NCBI GenBank assembly: GCA_947470805.1
Contig: CANIVU010000034.1
Location: 1 to 64,000 of the forward strand
Direction: 5' to 3'
DNA from: Acidobacteriota bacterium
GTDB taxonomy: Bacteria; Acidobacteriota; Terriglobia; Bryobacterales; Bryobacteraceae
Length of the DNA: 64,000 nt
A program made the translations under genes and the position numbers. Positions 50,601 through 57,757 of this stretch are shown piece after piece. Positions within the stretch are counted from its first letter, which is position 1; the number at the start of each line of letters is the position of its first letter. The notes below the pieces were generated by a model that saw only the letters and a list, made by a program, of their open reading frames with translations, was not told the origin of the DNA and did no database searches.

Positions 50601-50874
50601 GACGATCTTCGCCACCGGCGAAGGCGCCACCACCCCCGCCGGCGTCGATGGCAAGCCCACCGCCCTCCCCCTCCCACTCCCCAAACTGCCAGTCAAAGTG
50701 GTGATCGACGGCACCGAAATCGAACCGCTCTATGCCGGCGGCGCCCCCGGCCTGGTCGCTGGCGTCTTGCAGGTCAACTTCACCATGCCGCCCAGCCCCA
50801 CCGGCGCCCGTCGCCTCCGTCTCAAAATCGGCGACAACCTCAGCCCCGACACCGTAACCATCAACGCCCGATGA
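47671..50874 (+). CDS. Large secreted SBBP-repeat protein with Ig-like and Solibacter C-terminal domains
   Basis: 1067 residues. After the signal peptide, a ~170-residue N-terminal domain ([28 protein letters not shown]) typical of this architecture; then about nine SBBP propeller repeats ([30 protein letters not shown].S.DFP pattern, ~200-660); two Big-type Ig domains (~660-820, each beginning [18 protein letters not shown] or [19 protein letters not shown]); and a TIGR03437 C-terminal domain (~830-1067, with [14 protein letters not shown] and [11 protein letters not shown]). A cell-surface or secreted adhesion/propeller protein; ligand unknown. Divergent from the lactonase; stop overlaps the next gene. 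Confidence 0.9.
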   Translation: [1067 protein letters not shown]

Positions 50875-51575
50875 AACTCGCAATCACCCTAATCCTCGCC
50901 CTCACCGCCGCCGCCCAAACCCCGAAGTACGAGGTCCACCGCGCCCCGTCGAAAATCATCGTCGACGGCCGCGCCACCGACCCCGCCTGGGCCGCCGCCG
51001 CCCCCGCCATCGAGTTCATCTTCCCCTGGGAAAACCAGAAAGGCGCCAAGCAAAAAACCACCGCCCGCCTCCTCTGGGACAACGACAATCTCTACGTCAT
51101 CTACCAGTGCGAAGACGCGGACGTAGTCGCCCACTACACCAACCTCGACGACCCCACCTACAAGGACGACGCCGTCGAATTCTTCGTCAATCCCAAGCCG
51201 TCCCAGAACTTCTACTACGGCCTGGAAATGAACGCCCGCGCCACCCTCTACGACTACTTCTACGCCCACCCCCATCTGCTGCTCAAACGCATCAACTTCA
51301 CCGGCGTCCAACTGGCCACCAACATCGACGGAACTCTCAACCAGACCGGCGACAAAGACCGCGGCTGGGTGCTCGAAGTGGCAATCCCCTGGAAAAACTT
51401 CGAAGAACTCGGCGCAACAGAAGCCCCCAAACCAGGCGCCATCTGGACCGCCAATCTCAACCGTTGGGACGGCGTCGAACCAGCCCGCCGCCTAAGCCTC
51501 TGGTCGGACCCGGCCATGAAAAACCCAACCCCCCACAACCCCGCCCGCTTCGGCCAACTTCACTTCGTCGACTAG
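50871..51575 (+). CDS. Secreted CBM9-like carbohydrate-binding protein
   Basis: 234 residues. Short signal peptide (MKLAITLILALTAAAQT), then a family-9-like beta-sandwich: IIVDGRATDPAWAAAAP, TTARLLWDNDNLYVIYQCEDADV, DDAVEFFVNP, GWVLEVAIPWKNFEELG, and WTANLNRWDG. It may bind sugars exposed on the surface; no catalytic domain is attached. ATG overlaps the stop of the SBBP protein, so the two are coupled. Confidence 0.85.
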   Translation: MKLAITLILALTAAAQTPKYEVHRAPSKIIVDGRATDPAWAAAAPAIEFIFPWENQKGAKQKTTARLLWDNDNLYVIYQCEDADVVAHYTNLDDPTYKDDAVEFFVNPKPSQNFYYGLEMNARATLYDYFYAHPHLLLKRINFTGVQLATNIDGTLNQTGDKDRGWVLEVAIPWKNFEELGATEAPKPGAIWTANLNRWDGVEPARRLSLWSDPAMKNPTPHNPARFGQLHFVD

Positions 51576-51576
51576 C

Positions 51577-51630
51577 CCCACTCCACCCACTCCACCCACT
51601 CCACCCACTCCACCCACTCCACTCACTCCA
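51577..51630. repeat. 9-bp microsatellite
   Basis: Six tandem copies of CCCACTCCA (the last with one change), starting two bases after the CBM9-like stop codon. Confidence 0.9.
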
Positions 51631-51649
51631 CCGCAGCGGCAACTCCCAC

Positions 51650-51683
51650 GGGGACACCCGCGGCCCGAAGGGCGGGTGTCCCC
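51650..51683. repeat. Hairpin with 12-base arms next to the 19-bp minisatellite
   Basis: GGGGACACCCGC (51650-51661) and GCGGGTGTCCCC (51672-51683) are perfect inverted copies with a 10-base loop. It could act as the terminator of the CBM9-like gene or be a REP-like palindrome; the GGGGACAC core recurs at 45741. Confidence 0.7.
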
Positions 51684-51920
51684 AGACGCGACACCTGTCC
51701 CCAGACGCGACACCTGTCCCCAGACGCGACACCCGTCCTCAGACGCGACACCTGTCCCCAGACGCGACACCCGTCCTCAGACGCGACACCCGTCCTCAGA
51801 CGCGACACCTGTCCCCAGACGCGACACCCGTCCCCAGACGCGACACCCGTCCCCAGACGCGACACCCGTCCCCAGACGCGACGCCCGTCCCCAGACGCGA
51901 CACCCGTCCCCAGACGCAAC
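51683..51920. repeat. 19-bp minisatellite, 12 full units plus a partial
   Basis: Twelve consecutive copies of CAGACGCGACACCYGTCCY (51683-51910) and a degenerate thirteenth to 51920. Variation is limited to the T/C positions and one A-to-G. There are no unique spacers, so this is not a CRISPR array. Open frames on both strands through it are a by-product of the 19-base period and have no start sites or composition of real genes. With the microsatellite and hairpin it fills the 356-base gap before the next gene. Confidence 0.92.
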
Positions 51921-51931
51921 AACCCCAAAAC

Positions 51932-52840
51932 CTACTTCCGGAACGCCTCCATCTCCCCAACCGCCGACACCCGGCACGTCCCCGTCCGGATCCGCTGTCC
52001 CCGGTCCTGCGCCTGGTAGTTAATCAAATAACTCCCATTCCCCGGGTCCACCCCGTGCTGCACCCGCACATTCTCCCGCACCACCCCCAACTGCCGCGCC
52101 GCCTCATCCTGACAAGTCTCCAACGCCTGGTTCATCGACACCCGCCCGCGATCCCCCATCCCCGCCATCTCAAACCGCACAATCTGCCCCGCTCCGGAAA
52201 CATCGCAGAACCCCGTATTCGACCGCCCCATCCCATTCGTATACGAGAAATTCACCGTCGAATCTCCCTCCCGGTCATACTTCCCCATCCGCACCGTCAC
52301 CCGATTCTTCTGCACGCCCCGCGTTTGCAACACCTGGTTCCGGCAAATGTTCATCGCCTCATTGGCCGATATCCGCTTGCCCCAATTCTCCCCCTGCTGC
52401 CCGCGCCCATTCCAATTCCCCGTCCCGCCCCAATTACTATTCCCGCCCCGCCAAGTGATGTCTCCCGTATACCCCTCCGACCCGCCCTTCGGATCGGAAA
52501 TCCGGATCACCGCCACGCCCCCGCTCTGGTTCGGATCCCGCACCAACTGCTGCCGCCCCCGCCCATCAACCCCCTGAAACCGGAAATCCGCCGGGTTATT
52601 CGGCATAGGCTGATTGCAAACCAGCCGCCGCCACCGCGCCGGCTGCCCGCTCAGCGCCCGGATCGACCCCGTGTCTCCATGAATCTCCACCTCCGCCGCC
52701 CCGTCCACCTCCACCTCAAAGGTGCACTTGCCGTCGCCCCCGCCCCCCGTCATCGTCGCCCGTATCGTCTGCGTCTGCGCAAGAGCCACCGGCCCCAGTG
52801 CCAACGCCGCCATCAATCCAACAATCATTCGCTGCTTCAT
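51932..52840 (-). CDS. Secreted protein of unknown function
   Basis: 302 residues with a signal peptide (MKQRMIVGLMAALALGPVALAQT). The middle is Gly/Asn/Trp-rich (NSNWGGTGNWNGRGQQG), followed by two ~65-residue related segments beginning ISANEAMNICRNQVLQTRG and VSMNQALETCQDEAARQLG, each ending in a strand with a Cys (TGFCDVSG; TGTCRVSA). The duplication suggests two copies of a small disulfide-containing domain. Family not recognised. Start ATG 52840. Confidence 0.75.
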   Translation of the reverse strand: MKQRMIVGLMAALALGPVALAQTQTIRATMTGGGGDGKCTFEVEVDGAAEVEIHGDTGSIRALSGQPARWRRLVCNQPMPNNPADFRFQGVDGRGRQQLVRDPNQSGGVAVIRISDPKGGSEGYTGDITWRGGNSNWGGTGNWNGRGQQGENWGKRISANEAMNICRNQVLQTRGVQKNRVTVRMGKYDREGDSTVNFSYTNGMGRSNTGFCDVSGAGQIVRFEMAGMGDRGRVSMNQALETCQDEAARQLGVVRENVRVQHGVDPGNGSYLINYQAQDRGQRIRTGTCRVSAVGEMEAFRK

Positions 52841-53024
52841 GCCAATCCCACTGCACCCGGCTAGCCAACCCAAATCCCAACAATCGCGCCTAAATCCCAA
52901 CTTCCCCAACGACCGCCCGCGGTCACTTGCCCCCCCGCAGTCAGCCCGCCCCGCCCTCACCCCAACGAACAGGCCCATTTCAATTGGCCGCCCGCTTGCT
53001 CCTCCCCAAGTAGGAGCCCAACAG

Positions 53025-53558
53025 ATGAATACCAATCTCTCTCTCGTCCTCGTCGCCGCCCTCGCCCTCGCCGGCTGCGCCGGCTCGTCCAAATCCGCCG
53101 ACGTCTCCGTCAGTGTCCGCCGCTCGCTCGACGACGCCGGCCTCAAAGACGTCTCTGTCAATCAGGACCGCGACAAAGGCATCGTCACCCTCGGTGGCCA
53201 CGTCACCAACGAACAAGACAAATCCCGCGCTGAATCCCTCGCCCGCCCCCTCGCCGCCGGCCAGGTCGTCGCCATGGAAGTTGCCGTCATCCCCGTCGGC
53301 GATGAAGCCCTCGCCAAGGCCGTCAACAAGGATCTCGACCTCGGCATCGAACACAATGTCGACGCCGCACTTCTCCGCGCGCAGATGCACGACGCCGTCA
53401 AATACGAAGTCAAAAACGCTGTCGTAACGCTAACTGGTGAAGTCCAATCCCAAACTATTCGCGCCGCCGCCGAAGACCTCACCAGTCGCGTCCCCAACGT
53501 CAAACAAGTCGTCAACACCCTGCAAATAAAGGGTCAGAAAGCCACTTCGTCCAACTAA
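53025..53558 (+). CDS. BON-domain lipoprotein
   Basis: 177 residues. Lipobox LALAGCAG gives a lipid-anchored envelope protein. Two BON domains follow (about 28-90 and 105-165), the second with the clear VKNAVVTLTGEVQSQTIRAAAEDLTSRVPNVKQVVNTL pattern. BON proteins bind phospholipids or stabilise the envelope under stress. RBS TAGGAG nine bases upstream. First gene of a small cluster with the DUF3309-like and helical membrane-anchor genes. Confidence 0.88.
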   Translation: MNTNLSLVLVAALALAGCAGSSKSADVSVSVRRSLDDAGLKDVSVNQDRDKGIVTLGGHVTNEQDKSRAESLARPLAAGQVVAMEVAVIPVGDEALAKAVNKDLDLGIEHNVDAALLRAQMHDAVKYEVKNAVVTLTGEVQSQTIRAAAEDLTSRVPNVKQVVNTLQIKGQKATSSN

Positions 53559-53568
53559 GGAACTCACC

Positions 53569-53724
53569 ATGTTACTCCTACTCTTGTTGCTCGTCTTATT
53601 ATTCGGAGGCGGCGGAGGTTACTACGGCTACAGCCGCTGGGGCAACGGTGGCGGCGCCGGCGTCGGCCTCGGCACAGTGCTGGTCATCCTCCTGGTCGCC
53701 TACGTCGCCGGAGTCATTCACTAA
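53569..53724 (+). CDS. DUF3309-like small membrane protein
   Basis: 51 residues: a Leu-rich helix (MLLLLLLLVLLFGGGGG), a Gly/Tyr/Trp turn (YYGYSRWGNGGGAGVG) and a second helix (LGTVLVILLVAYVAGVI). Size and layout resemble DUF3309 proteins common in stress-response loci. RBS AAGGAA seven bases upstream; 10 bases after the BON lipoprotein stop. Confidence 0.75.
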   Translation: MLLLLLLLVLLFGGGGGYYGYSRWGNGGGAGVGLGTVLVILLVAYVAGVIH

Positions 53725-53997
53725 CCCTCCGTCTCCCGGATCCGGGCGTCTTCCACCGCCCGGATCAACTCGTCCAGCTTCAACTGCATCGTCTTCGTAT
53801 CCCGCATCTGCGTGTTCTGGATTGTGAATCACCAGGTGCCACGTATCGGAGAAGTGAAATAACGGCCCGGTCACGATCCAAACCAGGATTACCGCCACGC
53901 CAACGACAAACGAAACCGGTGCCCCCGACGTGTCCGAACGGGGGCGGGGAAGTACCTCGACGAACTTCCCCCTGCAGCCACCAATCAAAGGAATCAC
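53721..53997 (-). pseudogene. Decayed low-affinity iron permease-like gene with internal deletion
   Basis: On the minus strand one frame reads SFVVGVAVILVWIVTGPLFHFSDTWHLVIHN, the first helix and loop of the low-affinity iron permease (PF04120) family. A few bases later the next frame reads IQNTQMRDTKTMQLKLDELIRA, the family's C-terminal segment, ending at a stop at 53721. The intervening helix (about 13 codons, usually TGTTIVTFLMVF-like) is missing and the two halves are out of frame, so the gene is broken. The junction is near 53818-53826. A GTG at 53997 could start it. It runs convergent with the DUF3309-like gene. Confidence 0.8.
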
Positions 53998-53999
53998 CC

Positions 54000-54326
54000 A
54001 TGTTACCCACCATCAAAGAAGCCGTCACCGCGGTCAACGACGCCCGCAACGCCACCGCCCAGATGCTCGACAAAACCGGCGCGGACTCCGCCGAAACCCT
54101 CCGTTCCGCTGCCGCCTCTATCGACGGCTTTGCCGATCGCACCGAACGCCGCTTCATCGCCGCCTCGGACTTCGTCGAATCCTGTGACACCGGCACCATG
54201 GTTCACGACCTCCGCCGCATCGTTCGCCGCCATCCGGGGTCTTTCCTGCTAGCCGCCGCCGCCGTCGCCGCCACCCTCGGCTACGCCGCCGGTTCCAGCA
54301 AAAAGCCCACCCGCCTGGGCAGCTAA
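54000..54326 (+). CDS. YqjD/DUF883-like membrane-anchored protein
   Basis: 108 residues. An amphipathic helical body (TIKEAVTAVNDARNATAQML, SAETLRSAAASIDGFADRTERR) is followed by a basic segment (DLRRIVRRHPG) and a single C-terminal helix (SFLLAAAAVAATLGYAAG). This is the layout of ElaB/YqjD/DUF883 proteins, which tether ribosomes or other partners to the inner membrane in stationary phase. RBS AAAGGA upstream of ATG 54000. Overlaps the convergent next gene by four bases. Confidence 0.75.
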   Translation: MLPTIKEAVTAVNDARNATAQMLDKTGADSAETLRSAAASIDGFADRTERRFIAASDFVESCDTGTMVHDLRRIVRRHPGSFLLAAAAVAATLGYAAGSSKKPTRLGS

Positions 54327-55438
54327 ACCCACAACACAGGCTGCCGCACCGGGTAGTTCCGGATCGTCTCCTCCACCGTCGGGTCCGCCCGCAACCCGCG
54401 CCAAATCGCAATGTATTCGGGCTTGTTCAATGCCAACCCGGCAAACAACAAGCTCGAATGCCGCACTGGCCATTCGTCGAAATACATCACGTCCGGCGCC
54501 AGCGTCCACTTCTTCTTATCCGCGATAAACGGCGCCATATACGCCATCGCCTTCCCCATCCCCCGCCCATCGGCCGTCGCAAACGTCCACAGGTTATCCG
54601 AATCAGTCGAAAGAATCTGCGCAATCCCCGCCATCGCGTCCAGGTTGAACAGCGAATACCCGTACGGCTTCGTCCGCCGCAGCTCCAGCGGGAAGCTCCC
54701 GTCGGGCGCAATCTGCCCCGGCACGTGCAGCGTCTTGAACCGCTCCCGGCACAGCGCCATCAGCGCCGTATTCCCCGTATACCGCGCAAACTCCGCCACC
54801 TGCATCGTCCAACAAGTGCCGTGATTATTCTTCGCGTCCCGCTCGTCCTTGCCGTACTTGTGCGTCGTCATCCACGTCAGGTACTCTGCAAACCACGGCC
54901 GCACATCCACGTTCTTCAGGAACCCCGCCGCCCGCGCCACCTCCACCAGATGCAGCGTGTCGATCACGCCAATCCCGCGCCCCGTAAACCGCCCCGAAAT
55001 CGCCTGCGCATACAGCAAATGCGGATTCATCTTCGTGGCCTCATCCACGAACCACGCCCGCAAATGCAACGCCGCATGCTCGGCGTAATGCTTCTTACCC
55101 GTAATCTTGAACGCCGCCACCAACGCCGGCACCTGTACCGACAACCGCATCATCGCCTGCCGGTGCGCCACGAAGTTCTCCGGATTCGTCATTCCGTCGC
55201 GCTGAATGTACGGCGCCTTCGGGTCTTTCGGATCCGGCCACCAGTAGTCGCCTTCGCTGAAGAAGTCGTGCTTCCCCCCCGCGCTCCGCGGGCTCGAAGA
55301 AGCCGTCACCGTCACCGGTTTCTCCTTCAAATAGCCATCAGCAGATTTCAATATCCGGCCCCGGTCAATCGCGGCCACGTCCACGGAAGGCCCCGCAAAC
55401 AGCGCGCCCGGCAGCGTAAGAAACAGTCGTCGATACAT
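54323..55438 (-). CDS. Secreted alginate lyase-family protein
   Basis: 371 residues with a leader (MYRRLFLTLPGALFAGPS) and an alpha/alpha toroid of the alginate lyase family (PF05426): DYWWPDPKDPKAPYIQRDG, NPENFVAHRQAMMRL, AEHAALHLRAWFVDEATKMNP, KNNHGTCWTMQVAEFARYTG (the NNHG catalytic-region motif) and RRTKPYGYSLFNLDAM. Likely cleaves an acidic polysaccharide by beta-elimination; substrate not determinable. Confidence 0.88.
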   Translation of the reverse strand: MYRRLFLTLPGALFAGPSVDVAAIDRGRILKSADGYLKEKPVTVTASSSPRSAGGKHDFFSEGDYWWPDPKDPKAPYIQRDGMTNPENFVAHRQAMMRLSVQVPALVAAFKITGKKHYAEHAALHLRAWFVDEATKMNPHLLYAQAISGRFTGRGIGVIDTLHLVEVARAAGFLKNVDVRPWFAEYLTWMTTHKYGKDERDAKNNHGTCWTMQVAEFARYTGNTALMALCRERFKTLHVPGQIAPDGSFPLELRRTKPYGYSLFNLDAMAGIAQILSTDSDNLWTFATADGRGMGKAMAYMAPFIADKKKWTLAPDVMYFDEWPVRHSSLLFAGLALNKPEYIAIWRGLRADPTVEETIRNYPVRQPVLWV

Positions 55439-55468
55439 GCTCTCCCCTTATTCTAAGCCCCCCTCTCC

Positions 55469-56335
55469 CTAGCCGACCCAAACTTCCGCGCCAGCGCCGG
55501 CACCAACGCCCCGCCAACATTGGCTAACGTCAAGTCCGGCAGCGCCAGCGAGCCGTCGTAAGCAAGCACCGTCCGCAGCATGCCCCCACTGCACCCGATG
55601 CTCCCGCCCCGTCGCCGTCATCGTCATCAACGTCACATCGTCCGCCGCCAAACTCCCCGGCGCCCGCCGCTCAATCTCCGCCAACACCCCCTCCACCCCG
55701 ACCTCCTGCAAAATCCCCAACAGCCCCTCCTCCCCCAACGGCTCCCCGCCAATCTCCGCCTCTATCAACGCATCGGAATAAAACACCACCCGGTCCCCCG
55801 CCCGCAGCGTCACGTCAAACGGCTCATACTCCGGATGGTCCAACAGCCCCAACGGCAAATACCCGCACCCACCCTCCAGAAACTCCCACGTGCCCGACGC
55901 CGCCCGATACAAAAACGGCCGCGGATGCCCCGCATTGCAAACCGTCAGCCGCCCCGTCGGCGCAAAGAACGTCGCCACCACCGCCGTCGCAAACGCCCCC
56001 TGCTTCTCCAGCGCCACAAACTGCCGGTTCAACATCCGCACAAACTCCCCCTGGTCCAACCGGTTCACAAACCGCCGCATCAGGTCCCGCAAATCCCCCG
56101 CCGTCCGCGCCACCGCCACCCCGTGCCCCGCCACATCGGCCAGCAACAGCCGGCTAATCCGCCCCGTCGCGCAACTCGACGCGTAGTAAACGTCACCCCC
56201 ATGCGTCGCGTCCCCGTACGGCCGGCTGAACACCCGCGCCTCCAGCCCCCCAAACTCCACCGCCGTCTCCGTCAACTGGCTCCCGCCCCAAACCTCCATG
56301 CACGCCATGTGTTGAGATGATGTGGAAGCAGTCAT
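55469..56335 (-). CDS. SpoIIE-like PP2C protein phosphatase
   Basis: 288 residues, a free-standing PPM/SpoIIE phosphatase domain: GGDVYYASSC, LLLADVAGHGVAVARTAGDL, LTVCNAGHPRPFLYR, GDRVVFYSDALIEAEIGG and AADDVTLMTMTATG carry the metal-binding Asp/Gly pattern. Probably part of an anti-sigma/anti-anti-sigma or other Ser/Thr switch; the partner is not nearby. The last ~45 residues after the domain are of low similarity to anything I know. ATG 56335 is 27 bases from the divergent oxidase start. Confidence 0.85.
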   Translation of the reverse strand: MTASTSSQHMACMEVWGGSQLTETAVEFGGLEARVFSRPYGDATHGGDVYYASSCATGRISRLLLADVAGHGVAVARTAGDLRDLMRRFVNRLDQGEFVRMLNRQFVALEKQGAFATAVVATFFAPTGRLTVCNAGHPRPFLYRAASGTWEFLEGGCGYLPLGLLDHPEYEPFDVTLRAGDRVVFYSDALIEAEIGGEPLGEEGLLGILQEVGVEGVLAEIERRAPGSLAADDVTLMTMTATGREHRVQWGHAADGACLRRLAGAAGLDVSQCWRGVGAGAGAEVWVG

Positions 56336-56362
56336 ACGCTCTTCAGTGTACGGAGTCCAACC

Positions 56363-57757
56363 ATGTCCGGATTCTCCCGCCGAACATTTCTCCTCGCCGC
56401 CGCCAACCCCGGCGAAGAGTTGAACGACGTCCACTCCCAACTCAACCCCACCCGCGTCCTCCGCGTCGCCCGCCCCACCAATCCCGATCAACTCCGCGCG
56501 CTCCTCAAATAGGGCAACAAAATCTCCCTCTCCGGCTCCCGCCACGCCATGGGCGGCCAGCAGTTCGGCGCCCACACCGTCAATCTCGACATGCGCGCCA
56601 TGAACCGCGTCCTCGGCATCGACATCGACAAGAAACTTATCCACGTCGAAGCCGGCATCGAATGGCCCGAACTCATCGCCCCCCTCGCCGCCACCCCCTT
56701 GGGTATCATCCAAAAACAAACCGGAGCCGACCGCCTCACCTTGGGCGGCGCCCTCTCCGCCAACGTCCACGGCCGCGGCCTCAAGCTAAAACCCATCATC
56801 GATAACGTCGAATCCTTCGACCTCCTAACCGCCGCGGGCGACCTGCAAACCTGCAGCCGCCAATCCAACCCCGATCTCTTCCGCCTCGCCATCGGCGGCT
56901 ACGGCCTCTTCGGCATCATCACCGCCGTCCGCCTCCGCCTCACCCCCCGCGTCAAAGTCCGCCGCATAGTAAAACTAGCCGAAACCGCCACCATCCCCGA
57001 AGCCTTCGCCGAACGCATCAAGGACGGCTACCTCTACGGCGACTTCCAATTCGCCACCGACGTCAAACGCGACAGCTTCCTCCGCCGCGGCGTCTTCTCC
57101 TGCTACCAACCCGTCGACCCCGCCACCCCTCTCACCGAAAACCCCACCCGCTTCCACCCCGCCGATTGGGAGAAACTCACTTACTACTCCCACACCCACA
57201 AGCAACTGGCCTTAAAGATATACACCGAGCGCTATCTCAAAACCTCCGGCCAGGTCTACTATCACGACTGGCAGTTATCGGCCGCCTACCAGCCCGGCTA
57301 TCATGCCGAAATCGATCGCCGCACCCACGCCAAGGTAAAGGCGACCGAAATGATCACCGAAATCTACGTCCGCCGCGCCGCCCTCCCAGCCTTGATGGAA
57401 GAGGCCCGCCGCGCCATCCGCGCCCACAAAGCCAACCTCGTCTACGGCACGGTCCGCCTGATCGAACAAGACAAAGAAAGCTTCCTCAACTGGGCCAGGG
57501 AAAGTTACGCCTGCGTCATTTTCAACTTACACGTCACGCACGATAAACAAGGAATCGAAGCCGCCGCCAAGGCCTTCCGCTCCCTCATCGACTTAAGAGA
57601 AAACTACTATCTCACCTACCACCGCTGGGCCACCCGCCAACAAGTCGAACGCTGCTATCCCCAATTCCAAGACTTCCTAAAACAAAAGGCAGCCCACGAC
57701 CCCAGCGAAACCTTCCAAAGCGAGTGGTACCGCCACCATAAATCCCTCCTCGCCTAG
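56363..57757 (+). pseudogene. FAD-binding oxidase gene interrupted by an in-frame TAG
   Basis: From ATG 56363 the frame reads MSGFSRRTFLLAAANPGEELNDVH...DQLRALLK, then TAG at 56510-56512, then continues without another stop as GNKISLSGSRHAMGGQQFGAHTVNLDM to 57757. The stop falls between the strand and the Gly-rich loop of the FAD-binding domain (family pattern 'a...gk.isvsGg.Hs.gg'), so both halves belong to one gene of the FAD-linked oxidase family (IEWPELI; TLGGALSANVHGRG). CAG (Gln) to TAG is the simplest origin. Either a recent nonsense pseudogene or amber read-through; the downstream ~400 codons remain free of other lesions. A shorter protein starting at 56549 would lack part of the FAD site. 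Confidence 0.88.

Noticed and set aside
51683-51920. Possible CRISPR array
   Set aside because: The 19-bp units are contiguous with no unique spacers; it is a minisatellite.
51107-52864. Long open frames (585 residues on +, several on -) through the repeat region
   Set aside because: They cross the CBM9-like gene and the 51932-52840 gene antisense or out of frame, and the repeat part is only the 19-bp period translated (PQTRHPS-type repeats); no start signal or domain.
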